Source: Gammaproteobacteria bacterium
Lineage (GTDB): Bacteria > Pseudomonadota > Gammaproteobacteria > SZUA-229
DNA: 37,291 bases
Direction of reading: 5' to 3'
Assembly: GCA_029882215.1 (NCBI GenBank)
Contig: JAOULC010000031.1
Span: forward strand, 1-37,291
Shown here: positions 17,681 through 27,339 of the stretch, piece after piece
Numbering within the stretch: position 1 is the stretch's first letter
Layout: the number at the start of each line of letters is the position of its first letter
Notes under the pieces: generated by a model
Seen by the model: only the letters and a program-made list of their open reading frames with translations
Told to the model about the DNA's origin: nothing
The model's database searches: none
Translations under genes and position numbers: made by a program

Positions 17681-19183
17681 ATGCCAGAAATCATCATATC
17701 CACACTCAATGCCCGCTATATCCATGCCTCTCTCGGTGCCAGATACCTTTACGCAAATATGGGTAAGTTACAATCTGTTACTGAAATACAGGAATTCATC
17801 ATCAATACCCGGCCGATTGATATCGCCGAAAAGCTGCTGGCTTCAAAACCCAAAATCATTGGTCTTGGTGTTTATATATGGAATGTGCCGCAGACCACGG
17901 AACTGGTTGCCCTGCTAAAGTCGATTGCGCCCGAAACCATCGTCGTACTGGGTGGCCCTGAGGTCAGTTACGAAACTGAGCAACAGGCCATTTTTGACTA
18001 TGCCGACTATGTTATTACCGGTCAGGCCGATCTGGCGTTTAGCCGCTTTTGTGAAGACATCTATCAGGGCATTTTACCAGCCTCTAAAATCATTAAGGCT
18101 GAACTGCCTGAGCTGGATCAAATCAAACTGCCTTATGATGTGCTAACACAGGAAGATATTGATAACCGGGTCATTTATGTCGAAGCCTCCAGAGGCTGCC
18201 CGTTTAAATGTGAATTTTGTTTATCATCGCTTGATAAAACAGCCATACCCTTTGACCTTGATCTTTTTCTTGACGCCTTACAAAAGCTTTATGAGCGTGG
18301 CGTGAGGTCATTTAAATTTGTTGACCGTACCTTTAATTTAAAAATAGAAAACAGCATCAGAATACTTAATTTCTTTCTTGATAAGACGGATAACGATCTG
18401 TTTTTGCATTTTGAATTAATTCCCGATCACCTGCCGGAAAAATTAAAAGACATCATCAAAAAATTTCCGGAAGGCCGGCTGCAATTTGAGATAGGCATCC
18501 AGAGTTTTGACGAGCATATTCAGCAAACAATCAGCCGCAAGCAAAACAACCTGAAGTCAGAAGAAAACATCAGATGGCTGGTGCAGGATACAACAGCACA
18601 CCTGCACACAGATCTGATTGTGGGTTTGCCGGGCGAGACACTGCAAACTTTTGCTAAAGGCTTTGATAAACTGGTTGCTCTCGGTCCGCATGAAATTCAG
18701 GTTGGTATCTTAAAGCGATTAAGAGGCACACCGATTATCAGGCACAGTTTTGAATACCAGATTAAATATAATCCGGTCGCGCCGTATAATATTTTAAAAA
18801 ATAAAGACGTCAGCTTTGATGATATGCAGCGTATGAGCCGCTTTGCCAGATACTGGGATCTGATTGCAAATTCCGGCCGCTTTAAATACAGCCTGCCACT
18901 GTTGCTGGGTGACACCCCGTTTAAAAACTTTATGGCATTAAGTGACTGGTTATTTCAAACCACCGATCAAACACATAAGATTTCCCTTAACAGGCTGTTT
19001 ACCCTATTGTATAAAGCCATGACCCGTTGCCTCAATATGACAGCTGATCAGGTTGCATCGGTGCTGACGCAGGATTTTGCAAGATCCGGCTTAAAAGGTA
19101 ATCCGGCTTTTATTGGTGATCATAGCCCGTCAGCTGTTGCTGTCGGCAGCTCTCATAGCAAACGCCAGAACAGACATCAGTAA
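17681..19183 (+). CDS. B12-binding domain radical SAM protein (DUF4080-like)
   Basis: A 500-residue enzyme with an N-terminal cobalamin-binding-type Rossmann domain (STLNARYIHASLGARYLYAN, then IGLGVYIWN, VLGGPEVS). A radical SAM barrel follows, with cluster motif CPFKCEFC (Cys173, Cys177, Cys180). FVDRTFN and FEIGIQSF are typical of this subgroup, and the C-terminal part resembles DUF4080. The substrate is unknown. B12-radical SAM enzymes often methylate or methylthiolate, and MiaB-like tRNA modification is a relative, but nothing here fixes the substrate. The stop codon TAA (19181-19183) abuts the ATG of trmH, so translation is likely coupled, which hints at an RNA-related role. Confidence 0.88.
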   Translation: MPEIIISTLNARYIHASLGARYLYANMGKLQSVTEIQEFIINTRPIDIAEKLLASKPKIIGLGVYIWNVPQTTELVALLKSIAPETIVVLGGPEVSYETEQQAIFDYADYVITGQADLAFSRFCEDIYQGILPASKIIKAELPELDQIKLPYDVLTQEDIDNRVIYVEASRGCPFKCEFCLSSLDKTAIPFDLDLFLDALQKLYERGVRSFKFVDRTFNLKIENSIRILNFFLDKTDNDLFLHFELIPDHLPEKLKDIIKKFPEGRLQFEIGIQSFDEHIQQTISRKQNNLKSEENIRWLVQDTTAHLHTDLIVGLPGETLQTFAKGFDKLVALGPHEIQVGILKRLRGTPIIRHSFEYQIKYNPVAPYNILKNKDVSFDDMQRMSRFARYWDLIANSGRFKYSLPLLLGDTPFKNFMALSDWLFQTTDQTHKISLNRLFTLLYKAMTRCLNMTADQVASVLTQDFARSGLKGNPAFIGDHSPSAVAVGSSHSKRQNRHQ

Positions 19184-19846
19184 ATGCCGGCACCGCGATT
19201 TGAAAAAATAAAAAAAATATTGTCACAGCGCCAGCCTGATCTTACTGTCTTGCTGGAGGGTGTGGAAAAGCCGCATAATCTGGCAGCTATCGCCAGAACC
19301 TGTGATGCCGTTGGCATCGCGGAAATTCACGCAGTAACAAGTGTTAAAGGCCTGAAGTTATCACAAAAGGCGGCCGGCGGGATACGCAAGTGGCTGGACC
19401 TTGTTCGCCACCCGTCGACCGATGATGCCTTTGCACATTTCAAATCCAGAAACATGCAGCTTGTTGTCACGCATTTGTCGGATAATACCATCGACTATAA
19501 AGAAATCGATTACACAAAACCGACCGTCATCATTGCCGGCTCTGAAGATCAGGGCGTCAGTGATTATGCCGTTAGCCATGCCGACCACTGCATCGCTTTA
19601 CCGATGTTAGGCATGGTGCAGTCACTCAATGTTTCAGTGGCCATGTCTGTCATCTTATATGAGGCATTAAAGCAACGACAACAGGCCGGGATGTATAAAA
19701 CAAAACGATTGCCGGCTGAAGAGTATGAACAAAAGTTATTTGAATGGAGTCAGCCAAAAATCACCCAGCTCTGTAAAGAAACCCGGCAAGGCTATCCGCA
19801 GCTGGACAGCGATGGTCAGCTTATAAATAAAGACCAGACTGAGTGA
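19184..19846 (+). CDS. trmH: tRNA (guanosine-2'-O)-methyltransferase (Gm18)
   Basis: TrmH 2'-O-methylates guanosine 18 in the D-loop of tRNAs, using SAM through the knotted SPOUT fold. The 220-residue protein matches E. coli TrmH throughout. It has QRQPDLTVLLEGVEKPHNLAAIARTCDAVG in separated family blocks, THLSDNTIDYKEIDYTKPT, the SAM/knot motif GSEDQGVS, LPMLGMVQSLNVSVA, and LYEALKQRQQAGMY. No ribosome binding site of its own is evident. The ATG directly follows the TAA of the B12-radical SAM gene, so the start is likely supplied by coupling. It is convergent with the MAPEG gene, with stop codons only 3 nt apart. Confidence 0.95.
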   Translation: MPAPRFEKIKKILSQRQPDLTVLLEGVEKPHNLAAIARTCDAVGIAEIHAVTSVKGLKLSQKAAGGIRKWLDLVRHPSTDDAFAHFKSRNMQLVVTHLSDNTIDYKEIDYTKPTVIIAGSEDQGVSDYAVSHADHCIALPMLGMVQSLNVSVAMSVILYEALKQRQQAGMYKTKRLPAEEYEQKLFEWSQPKITQLCKETRQGYPQLDSDGQLINKDQTE

Positions 19847-19849
19847 TCT

Positions 19850-20245
19850 TTATTTAACAGCATAAACCACATTCATTACCGCCATAATGATCAATATCAG
19901 CCAGCTAAAGAGCGTTCCATAAGTTCGCCCAAAAGAAACGGATACAGATTTTAGTAAACCACGGGCATGGATGATTCTTGCCAGTAAGAAAGCGGTGCCT
20001 AAAATAATCAGTATGATCTGATCAACGCCGTTGAGCTCTAGTAATATGAGTAACAGCAATGCCAGCGGTATGTTTTCAACCGCATTGGAATGCGCGCTCA
20101 TTGCACATTGCAACTCTATATTCTCGTTATCACCATAACCGACTTTATGTCTTTTTCGACAGCGTACAACCTGCATAGCAAGAACGATAATCAATAAAGT
20201 AAAACACAGGGAAAATACAGAGCTAACCGGTATTGAGATGATCAT
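19850..20245 (-). CDS. MAPEG family membrane protein
   Basis: A 131-residue integral membrane protein with four predicted helices (about 8-27, 58-75, 75-92 and 108-129). The family signature region is RKRHKVGYGDNENIELQ split around residues 31-47, then AHSNAVENIPLALLLL. MAPEG proteins include glutathione transferase-like enzymes, and bacterial YecN-type members have unknown roles. AAAGGAA lies at a good distance from the ATG at 20243-20245. It is monocistronic, with its end 3 nt from the trmH stop. Confidence 0.9.
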   Translation of the reverse strand: MIISIPVSSVFSLCFTLLIIVLAMQVVRCRKRHKVGYGDNENIELQCAMSAHSNAVENIPLALLLLILLELNGVDQIILIILGTAFLLARIIHARGLLKSVSVSFGRTYGTLFSWLILIIMAVMNVVYAVK

Positions 20246-20363
20246 ATTCAGTTCCTTTGAAATGTTGACAGAAAAGACTAAAACACTCTAAACAAAGGGA
20301 TGTTAAAGCGCAATAGCATTGTTATAATCATCACACTTATTCAATACAGCTGCTAATAATAAC

Positions 20364-21239
20364 ATGGCAAAAATTCTCGGCATTGGTATCGCAACGCTGG
20401 ATATTATCAATCATGTTTCTGACTACCCCGCCGAGGACAGTGAGATTCGCGCTCTTAAGCAAACCATTTGCCGTGGAGGTAATGTCACCAACACGCTGAC
20501 CGTTTTAAGCCAGTTAGATCACCAATGTTACTGGGGCGGCACATTAGCAGCTGAACCTGATGCCGATATCATTGTCAAAGAACTCAATCATTATTCAATA
20601 GATACTCGCTATGTTAAAAAACACTCCGGCGGTAAAGTGCCGACCTCATACATTTTGTTAAATCAAAGCAATGGCTCCCGCTCGATTGTTCACCACCGCG
20701 ATCTGGCTGAATTTTCTTTTCAGGACTTTAAAATCATACCGTTACATGAGTTTGACTGGGTTCACTTTGAGGGCCGGAATATCGAGCAAACCTGTGACAT
20801 GTTAAAATGGCTTAAATCCACACACGCTGCTATTCCCTGCTCTGTCGAATTTGAAAAACACCGGCCCGGTGTTGAAAGCCTGTATCCTTATGCAGACACG
20901 CTTATTTTCTCAAAAGCCTATTGTCAGGCTTCCCCTGCTGCTGATCCTGAATTGTTTTTAGCCGGCATGAATAAGTCATATCCGCAGAAAACCATTCTTC
21001 TGTCATGGGGAGAAAAAGGTGCTTATGCTGTTTCCAGTAACTCTGACATTATTTTCTCGCCGGCGATTGAACAGCCGAATATAAAAGACACACTGGGTGC
21101 CGGCGACAGCTTTAATGCAGCCGTGATTGATGCCTTGCTGGCAAATAATTCATTAAGCAAGACACTGCATTCTGCCAATAAACTGGCCTCATATAAAATA
21201 TCCGTCAGAGGATTTAATATCAGTCAATATGTCAGATAA
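20364..21239 (+). CDS. PfkB-family sugar kinase (ketohexokinase-like)
   Basis: A 291-residue ribokinase/PfkB-fold kinase. The N-terminal block ILGIGIATLDIINHV and CRGGNVTNTLTVLSQL (the PfkB substrate-side motif) precede PTSYILLNQSNGSRSIVHHR. The C-terminal ATP/catalytic motif is DTLGAGDSFNAAVIDALL, with catalytic base Asp248. The pattern resembles fructokinase/ketohexokinase-type members, but the substrate cannot be assigned. The upstream Shine-Dalgarno is weak. Its last 11 bases overlap the start of the SprT-like gene, so the two are translationally coupled, an unexpected pairing of a sugar kinase with a metalloprotease. Confidence 0.88.
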   Translation: MAKILGIGIATLDIINHVSDYPAEDSEIRALKQTICRGGNVTNTLTVLSQLDHQCYWGGTLAAEPDADIIVKELNHYSIDTRYVKKHSGGKVPTSYILLNQSNGSRSIVHHRDLAEFSFQDFKIIPLHEFDWVHFEGRNIEQTCDMLKWLKSTHAAIPCSVEFEKHRPGVESLYPYADTLIFSKAYCQASPAADPELFLAGMNKSYPQKTILLSWGEKGAYAVSSNSDIIFSPAIEQPNIKDTLGAGDSFNAAVIDALLANNSLSKTLHSANKLASYKISVRGFNISQYVR

Positions 21240-21924
21240 ATACTCTAAAATCGCCACTGTTTTGTGTGAAATAACTGACCAGCTGGTCATCGATCCGGCA
21301 GTTAATTTTAATAACAGATCACTCGACGATATAAACTTTAGCAGCCGGATGGGTAGTGGTCATGCCACTTACTGTAAACATGATGTACGCAACAATACCT
21401 ATAGCATTACTTACGGTAAAAAAATGATACAAAGCAAGCTCGATGAAAATAAAATAGTAAACTGGCTGACCTGGCGTGAAATAAGCAGATACAATTATTT
21501 TAGTGGTGATACATCAATTGCCAGTGTACTGGCTCATACTATTTGCCACGAGTTTTCACATCTGTTGCAGCAATATAATAAATGGCATATCAAAGGCAGC
21601 GTACACAATAAAAAATTCTATCACATCTTAAACCACCTTCACCAGACAGGTGTCGCTCAAAACATTAAAGATCAATTGCTAGAACAGTGTGATAACCTAT
21701 CAGTAGCACTTGAGTTTGAAACTCTAAAATCAGAAAAACCACTGGTCATTGAAAAGCAGTTCAGTATTAATGATGAAATCTGTTTCTCTCATAAAAATAA
21801 AACATACAATGGCAGAGTAATTAAAGTGAATAAAAAAACACTTATCGTGTCGGTAGCCTCATTTTTAAGAAAAACAGAATGGAAAGTCCCCAAGCCTCTG
21901 GCACTGAATAACACCCAGGGCTAG
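21229..21924 (+). CDS. SprT-like zinc metalloprotease domain protein
   Basis: A 231-residue protein with a SprT-like domain. The zinc-binding helix reads HTICHEFSHLLQ (His107, Glu108, His111), and a third likely ligand, His126, occurs in GSVHNKKFYHIL, as in the SprT pattern HG..F. The C-terminal 45 residues form a small KOW/Tudor-like beta domain (FSINDEICFSHKNKTYNG, then VIKVNKKTLIV), a pairing also seen in other SprT-like proteins. The family includes DNA-protein crosslink proteases, but the substrate here is unknown. The ATG lies inside the end of the kinase gene (11-bp overlap). No signal peptide is present, so it is cytosolic. Confidence 0.82.
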   Translation: MSDKYSKIATVLCEITDQLVIDPAVNFNNRSLDDINFSSRMGSGHATYCKHDVRNNTYSITYGKKMIQSKLDENKIVNWLTWREISRYNYFSGDTSIASVLAHTICHEFSHLLQQYNKWHIKGSVHNKKFYHILNHLHQTGVAQNIKDQLLEQCDNLSVALEFETLKSEKPLVIEKQFSINDEICFSHKNKTYNGRVIKVNKKTLIVSVASFLRKTEWKVPKPLALNNTQG

Positions 21925-22062
21925 ATATAAAACTTGCTGCACCCTTTTCTGGCGATAATAGCCTGTTTTCTATAATAGTGAGCAGCTATGTCGAGCAGAT
22001 GACGCAGCTTACAATCAGCTATAAATATTTCCTTTTCTAACAATAAATGTAAGAATCAAAAG

Positions 22063-22827
22063 ATGAATATTACAGATACTCACTGCCATATCGACTTGGC
22101 CGTTTTTGATGCTGACAGGGACAGTATTATAAAAAACTGTCTTTCACTCGGTATTAACCGGCTAGTGGTACCGGCGATAGCTGCGAATAGCTGGGACAAT
22201 CTGTTAAACATTACCCGCCAGTACAGCTGCCTTTCCCATGCCCTGGGCTTACACCCTGTTTTTATCCGTCAGCATAAGCCCTCAGATATCAGCTCACTTG
22301 AGCAATATATTAATCAACATAAGCCGATTGCAGTGGGTGAGATCGGTCTTGATTTTTTTATTGAGAACCCGGACAGAGAAAAACAGAAAGATGTATTCAA
22401 CGATCAGTTACTGCTGGCTGAACAACACCGGCTTCCGGTCATTTTGCATGTGCGTAAAGCACACGATGATGTGTTAGCATTATTGAAATCAAAAAAAATC
22501 ACCGGCGGCTCATGCCATGCATTTAATGGCAGCTTAGATCAGGCTAAGCGCTATATCGATCTGGGTTTTAAACTGGGCTTTGGCGGTACAATGACCTACC
22601 CTAATGCCAGAAAAATACATGAGCTGGCAAGGCAGCTTCCACTGGAATCAATCCTGCTTGAAACCGATGCACCGGATATGTCAGGCTTTTCGCATCAGGG
22701 TAGTCGTAATCAGCCGGACTTTATTATCGATGCTTTGAAAGCCCTGGCCGATATTAAATCCATGAGTTTGCAAGAGCTTGCAATGCAGACAACCGATAAT
22801 GCCCGGGAAGTATTTGGCTTTAGCTGA
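22063..22827 (+). CDS. TatD/YjjV family metal-dependent hydrolase
   Basis: A 254-residue TIM-barrel metallohydrolase. Metal-binding motifs are visible in order: DTHCHIDL (His7, His9), GEIGLDF (the bridging glutamate), LPVILHVRKA (histidine), SCHAFNGS (histidine) and LLETDAPDM (aspartate). This complete set indicates an active enzyme. TatD proteins are DNases/exonucleases, and the closest plan by eye is E. coli YjjV. The start is the first ATG, with a poor Shine-Dalgarno. A TATAAT lies at 21971-21976 without a matching -35. It is convergent with the HIT gene, 1 nt from its stop. Confidence 0.92.
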   Translation: MNITDTHCHIDLAVFDADRDSIIKNCLSLGINRLVVPAIAANSWDNLLNITRQYSCLSHALGLHPVFIRQHKPSDISSLEQYINQHKPIAVGEIGLDFFIENPDREKQKDVFNDQLLLAEQHRLPVILHVRKAHDDVLALLKSKKITGGSCHAFNGSLDQAKRYIDLGFKLGFGGTMTYPNARKIHELARQLPLESILLETDAPDMSGFSHQGSRNQPDFIIDALKALADIKSMSLQELAMQTTDNAREVFGFS

Positions 22828-22828
22828 A

Positions 22829-23251
22829 TCAGGGTGCTGCTGTAGCACTCTCTGTCATCGCTTTATTAACCACATCGAAAATTTTATTTAACTCATCTTC
22901 AGTGTATTTAATTGCCTCATGCCTGCCCCATACCGGTGCCGGCCATGAACGATCTTCATGATAGCGGGCAATGTGATGGACATGTAACTGCGGCACAACA
23001 TTACCTAATGCTGCAATATTAATTTTATCGGCATAGAAATAATTTTTCAGAATCAGCGAGAGAAAATTAGATTCTTGCATTAACAGCAACTGATCATCAT
23101 CAGAAAGCTCATAGATCTCGCTGATATCGGTGCGCTCTGGTACCAGAATAAACCACGGGTAGCTAGAATCATTCATTAATAAAAGACTGCATAACTCAAA
23201 CTGACCGAGTTCAATACAATCTTGTTGTAGTTGCGGGTGTAATTTAAACAT
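22829..23251 (-). CDS. HIT family protein
   Basis: A 140-residue histidine triad nucleotide-binding protein. The signature is VPQLHVHHIARYHEDRSWP, in which His90, His92 and His93 form the triad region, and the APVWG end is typical of one proteobacterial HIT subgroup. HIT proteins hydrolyse nucleotide phosphoramidates or dinucleotides, and the substrate of this subgroup is unknown. The ATG at 23249-23251 overlaps by one base the TAA of the EAL-HDOD gene (TAATG), so translation is coupled. An upstream extension of 12 codons lies inside that gene and is rejected. Confidence 0.9.
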   Translation of the reverse strand: MFKLHPQLQQDCIELGQFELCSLLLMNDSSYPWFILVPERTDISEIYELSDDDQLLLMQESNFLSLILKNYFYADKINIAALGNVVPQLHVHHIARYHEDRSWPAPVWGRHEAIKYTEDELNKIFDVVNKAMTESATAAP

Positions 23252-24462
23252 TAATTTTTTAATTCTCTTATTGTTGTGTCTGCCCACTTTACCGCAGTAA
23301 GATAGGATTCATTCAGTCGTTTTGTTTTTATACAACTATCATCGAGTTTATCAAACTCGGCTCGCTCATATAAAATACAGTTTTTAAGTAATTCGCCAAG
23401 CTCACCTTCATAATCCAGTAAAGCCAGTTTGATCGGTGTGGATAAAATAACTGTGTCGAGTAAGTCGATCATGGGTTTATCCATTAAAGCATCCAGCACC
23501 GAAAATAAACCGCAGATAAAGGCCTGTTTCTCAAGTTCAGGCGTCGTGTTACGGGCGATTAATTCGACCATCTTTGCGCGTTGCAAGGCTGTGGTAATTA
23601 ACTGGTCCGGTTTATCATCATTGAGCTTGCTGATTAATATAAGACTGGCCCAGTTTTTTATACTGTCCAGCCCAAGCAGTACAATAGCATCTTTGATTGA
23701 CTCTATTTCTCTGCGCAGGGAAAAGGCAGCACTGTTTATATAGCGCAGTAATTTGTAGGTGAGTGTCACGTCCCGGGACAGGACATCTTCAAGCCCTTGT
23801 ATTTCTGTCTCCGGTTTAAGTATCTCTGTGATCAGACTCATCACAACCATTTTATTGGCGCAAACCTTCTTTTGCACAACCATCTGCGGGTAGCAAAAAA
23901 AGTAACCCTGATAGTAGTCGAAATCCAGTGTCTTACACTGTAAAAACAGCTCATTAGTTTCGACTTTTTCTGCAATCAATTTTACTTTGTGATGCTTCTT
24001 TAATAGACTAATCAGTTCAGCCAGCTCTTTCTGCTGATAATCCAGCACATCAATCTTGACAAAATCGGCCAGCTCCAGCATTGGAATAATTTTCTCAGAA
24101 TAAACAAAGTCATCTAGTGCAATCTTGTAACCCTTTTCCTTCAGTCTTTTAACACCGCTGATAACCTCTTGGCTTGGCTCAACTTCTTCCAGTATTTCCA
24201 GTACTGATTGTTCATGAAACATCGGAATCAGCGCATTATCCAGAATAAACTCTGTCGGTAAATTGACAAAAGCCAGAGAGGTGCCAGCCAGATTATCTAT
24301 ACCGATATGTATGAATGAATTAACAATGGTTTCACTGGAGGCCGTTTTGCCATCTGTAAATTCCGCCATATTAGACTCACTGTCCCGGTATAACAATTCA
24401 TAGCCTATTATCTCAATAGCACTGTCATAGATCGGCTGGCGAGCAATATAGATATTATTCAT
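23251..24462 (-). CDS. EAL and HDOD domain signalling protein (YuxH-type)
   Basis: A 403-residue cytosolic protein. The N-terminal EAL-like domain (about 1-200) starts IYIARQPIYD and retains ExLxR as YELLYR (Glu22 to Arg26), VNLP, LDDF (Asp117, Asp118), VKID, IAEKVET and YYQGYFF. The C-terminal HDOD domain (about 200-400) includes LSRDVTLTYKLLRYINSAAF. YuxH-type proteins bind cyclic di-GMP signalling inputs, and several are catalytically degenerate. Some motif residues are present here, so activity cannot be excluded. It is the first gene of a two-gene unit with the HIT protein. The intergenic region to recQ (24463-24632) is divergent. Confidence 0.93.
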   Translation of the reverse strand: MNNIYIARQPIYDSAIEIIGYELLYRDSESNMAEFTDGKTASSETIVNSFIHIGIDNLAGTSLAFVNLPTEFILDNALIPMFHEQSVLEILEEVEPSQEVISGVKRLKEKGYKIALDDFVYSEKIIPMLELADFVKIDVLDYQQKELAELISLLKKHHKVKLIAEKVETNELFLQCKTLDFDYYQGYFFCYPQMVVQKKVCANKMVVMSLITEILKPETEIQGLEDVLSRDVTLTYKLLRYINSAAFSLRREIESIKDAIVLLGLDSIKNWASLILISKLNDDKPDQLITTALQRAKMVELIARNTTPELEKQAFICGLFSVLDALMDKPMIDLLDTVILSTPIKLALLDYEGELGELLKNCILYERAEFDKLDDSCIKTKRLNESYLTAVKWADTTIRELKN

Positions 24463-24632
24463 AAATATGAGTGTATTTGTGCAAAAAATAAATTATGGCA
24501 CATTAATTCAATAATTTTCTGGTAAAATCGGCGCAATCACTATTAAAATTTCATCCTGTCTCTGGCCGGCGATATTTTAGTAAAACTCTGTGTTGTCACA
24601 GACAACAACCTCACCCCAGATAAGCTTATCCC

Positions 24633-26753
24633 ATGAAAAATGCCTACCATGCTCTCAGTAAAATCTTCGGTTACCACGAGTTCAGGCATCATCAGGCCGA
24701 TATTATTCAGGATGTTCTGAATAATAATGATGCCATGGTTTTAATGCCAACAGGCGGCGGTAAATCCCTCTGTTACCAGATTCCGGCGATATTAAGACCC
24801 GGTGTTGGCATCGTGGTCTCGCCACTGATAGCTCTGATGCAGGATCAGGTTGATGCACTGACCCAGTTAGGAGTATCAGCCGGCTACCTTAATTCTAACC
24901 AGTCTGCTGAAGCTCAAAATGCAATTGAGCAACAGCTACTTAATAATGAATTAGACCTGCTGTATATCACGCCTGAACGTTTAATGAGCAACCGCATGTT
25001 ATCACTAATAGCGCAGTCTCAGATTGCACTGTTCGCCATTGATGAGGCTCACTGCGTGTCACAATGGGGGCATGACTTCAGGAAAGAATATCAGCAGCTC
25101 AATATTCTGCATCAGCGATTTCCCGACATTCCGCGTATTGCGCTGACGGCAACAGCCGATTCGAGAACCCGTCAGGAAATAATCGAACAGTTAGACCTGC
25201 ATAATGCCAGGACCTATATCAACAGTTTTGACCGGCCCAATATTCACTACCAGATCAGCGATCAGAGCAGTAAAACTGACCTTCTTAAATTCATAAAAAA
25301 CAGCCACCAGAATGATGCCGGCATTATTTATTGCCTGTCCAGAAAAAAGGTCGAAGAAACTGCTGCCTGGCTGGTGGAGCAAGGTTTCAATGCGCTACCC
25401 TATCATGCCGGCTTAACCCCGCAGCTACGTGAAACCAATCAAAAGCGCTTTCTTAGAGAAGAAGGCCTGATTATCGTCGCAACCATTGCCTTTGGCATGG
25501 GCATCGATAAACCGGATGTACGTTTTGTTGCTCACCTAAATCTGCCGAAAAGCATTGAGGCTTATTATCAGGAAACCGGCCGTGCCGGTCGTGACGGCCT
25601 GCCAGCTGATGCCTGGATGGCCTATGGCCTGAAAGATATGATGATGCTGAAACAAATGATTCAGGAAAGTGATAATGAAATGCAGCAGCGCATTTCGCAT
25701 TCAAAACTGGATTCATTAATGGCACTGTGTGAGACCACCAGTTGCCGGCGTTTTCACTTACTGGACTATTTTGGTGAAGTTACCGATAAGGCCTGTGGTA
25801 ACTGTGATACCTGCCTTTCACCACCAGAGACCTGGGATGCAACGGAGGCGGCCAGAAAGGCACTTTCCTGTGTTTATCGCAGCGGTCAGCGCTTTGGTAT
25901 TGGCTACCTGACAGATATATTGCTGGGTAAGAGTAATGATCGTATCAGCCAGAATAAACATGACACACTGACAACTTATGGCATCGGAACAGATATATCC
26001 GCAAATGAATGGAAAGGTATTTACCGGCAGTTAATTGCCATGGGTTATATCAATATCAATTTTGAACAGTTCGGTGCGCTTGTGCTGACAGATAAAGCCC
26101 GGCCATTATTGCGCGGTGAAATAGAACTTAAATTACGCAAGCCAACGAAGAAAAGTAGCAATAAATCCGAGACTAAACAGAAGTCTGCACTGCGCGATAT
26201 TGATCAGGAACTGTTTGAAGCATTACGTGCCTGTCGCTACAGCTTATCACAGGCAGAATCAGTGCCGCCTTACGTGATTTTTCACGATAAAACATTAATT
26301 GAGATGACCAAAATGCGGCCGCTGATGCTGTCAGAGCTGGGTAAAATTGCCGGCGTCGGTGAGAAAAAACTGGATAAATTTGGTCAGCAGTTTCTCGATA
26401 TTATTTTGCAGCATGATATTCACCCGTGGTTTAAAAATGATCTCAGTGAAACCATCAACAGCACTCTGGGACTTTATCTAAAACAGCAAAATGCACAGTC
26501 CGTAGCCGAAACACGTGAGCTTAGCCTGTCTACCATTTACACGCATTTATCAGCGGCGATAAAGCAGCAAGTGATTGCGCTTGAAGATATTAATGAAATT
26601 ACAGCAAGTGATATAAAAGATATCGAAAATGCGATAGAGTTATGTGCAGAGGGAGGCCAGGAAGGCACAAAACCGATATTCGAATTTCTTAACGGAGAAA
26701 TTGAGTACGGTATCATCCACTGCGTTCGGTCCAGCCTTGAAACGATTGAATAA
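24633..26753 (+). CDS. recQ: ATP-dependent DNA helicase RecQ
   Basis: RecQ unwinds DNA 3' to 5' in recombination and fork repair. The 706-residue protein has the full layout. The helicase core carries Walker A MPTGGGKS (38-45), DEAH (137-140), the aromatic-rich loop [17 protein letters not shown], and [12 protein letters not shown] with the arginine finger in [10 protein letters not shown]. The zinc-binding domain has CxxC as CGNCDTC, and RQC winged helix and HRDC (about 525-600) domains follow. The C-terminal extension (about 600-706) resembles a further HRDC-like or helix-turn-helix domain. It overlaps the NUDIX gene by one base (TAATG). Confidence 0.97.
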   Translation: MKNAYHALSKIFGYHEFRHHQADIIQDVLNNNDAMVLMPTGGGKSLCYQIPAILRPGVGIVVSPLIALMQDQVDALTQLGVSAGYLNSNQSAEAQNAIEQQLLNNELDLLYITPERLMSNRMLSLIAQSQIALFAIDEAHCVSQWGHDFRKEYQQLNILHQRFPDIPRIALTATADSRTRQEIIEQLDLHNARTYINSFDRPNIHYQISDQSSKTDLLKFIKNSHQNDAGIIYCLSRKKVEETAAWLVEQGFNALPYHAGLTPQLRETNQKRFLREEGLIIVATIAFGMGIDKPDVRFVAHLNLPKSIEAYYQETGRAGRDGLPADAWMAYGLKDMMMLKQMIQESDNEMQQRISHSKLDSLMALCETTSCRRFHLLDYFGEVTDKACGNCDTCLSPPETWDATEAARKALSCVYRSGQRFGIGYLTDILLGKSNDRISQNKHDTLTTYGIGTDISANEWKGIYRQLIAMGYININFEQFGALVLTDKARPLLRGEIELKLRKPTKKSSNKSETKQKSALRDIDQELFEALRACRYSLSQAESVPPYVIFHDKTLIEMTKMRPLMLSELGKIAGVGEKKLDKFGQQFLDIILQHDIHPWFKNDLSETINSTLGLYLKQQNAQSVAETRELSLSTIYTHLSAAIKQQVIALEDINEITASDIKDIENAIELCAEGGQEGTKPIFEFLNGEIEYGIIHCVRSSLETIE

Positions 26754-27337
26754 TGATGCACAACACCATTAAATACTGCACTGTGTGCGGCTCTAAAACT
26801 CAGCAGCTGATCCCTGATGGTGATGAGCGACTTCGTCATGTCTGTACTGAGTGCGACAACATACACTACCTCAATCCTAAAATCATTACCGGCTGCCTGA
26901 TAGAACACGACAATAAAATATTGCTCTGTCGCCGTGCAATCGAACCGCAGGCAGGCAAATGGACATTACCTGCCGGTTTTATGGAAAATAATGAAACCTG
27001 TAGTGAAGGTGCAGCCAGAGAAACACAGGAAGAAGCCAATGCCTCTGTCAGCGGGCTTGAACTATATTCGCTTTACGACATTCCGCATATCAGTCATGTG
27101 TATATGATTTACCGTGCCCGGCTGGCAAGCCCTGAATACTCACCCGGTGTGGAATCACTCGACGTGCAGCTGTTTGACAAAGATAACATCCCCTGGCAGG
27201 AACTCGCCTTTTCTGTCATAAGGCAGACCCTCATCAGTTATTTTAATGATAAAAAATCAGGCGATTTCTCACTGAAAACCGGTATTATTACGGCTGAGAT
27301 GAAGTCTTTATTAACGATCAAACCACCAGGGTTTTGA
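26753..27337 (+). CDS. NUDIX hydrolase with N-terminal zinc ribbon
   Basis: A 194-residue NUDIX enzyme. Four cysteines (CTVC, Cys9 and Cys12, and CTEC, Cys31 and Cys34) form an NADH-pyrophosphatase-type zinc ribbon. The NUDIX box reads GFMENNETCSEGAARETQEEA, with GX5EX7REUXEE intact around residues 84-104. The layout resembles NUDIX proteins active on NADH or other nucleoside diphosphate compounds, and the exact substrate is unknown. The ATG overlaps the recQ stop and is followed at once by a second ATG. Translational coupling with recQ is likely. Confidence 0.93.
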   Translation: MMHNTIKYCTVCGSKTQQLIPDGDERLRHVCTECDNIHYLNPKIITGCLIEHDNKILLCRRAIEPQAGKWTLPAGFMENNETCSEGAARETQEEANASVSGLELYSLYDIPHISHVYMIYRARLASPEYSPGVESLDVQLFDKDNIPWQELAFSVIRQTLISYFNDKKSGDFSLKTGIITAEMKSLLTIKPPGF

Positions 27338-27339
27338 AA

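Noticed and set aside
24587-24600. CTGT-N6-ACAG near the recQ start, as a possible LexA box
   Set aside because: The LexA box needs an 8-base spacer, and here it is 6. It is better described as part of a small dyad at 24591-24607.
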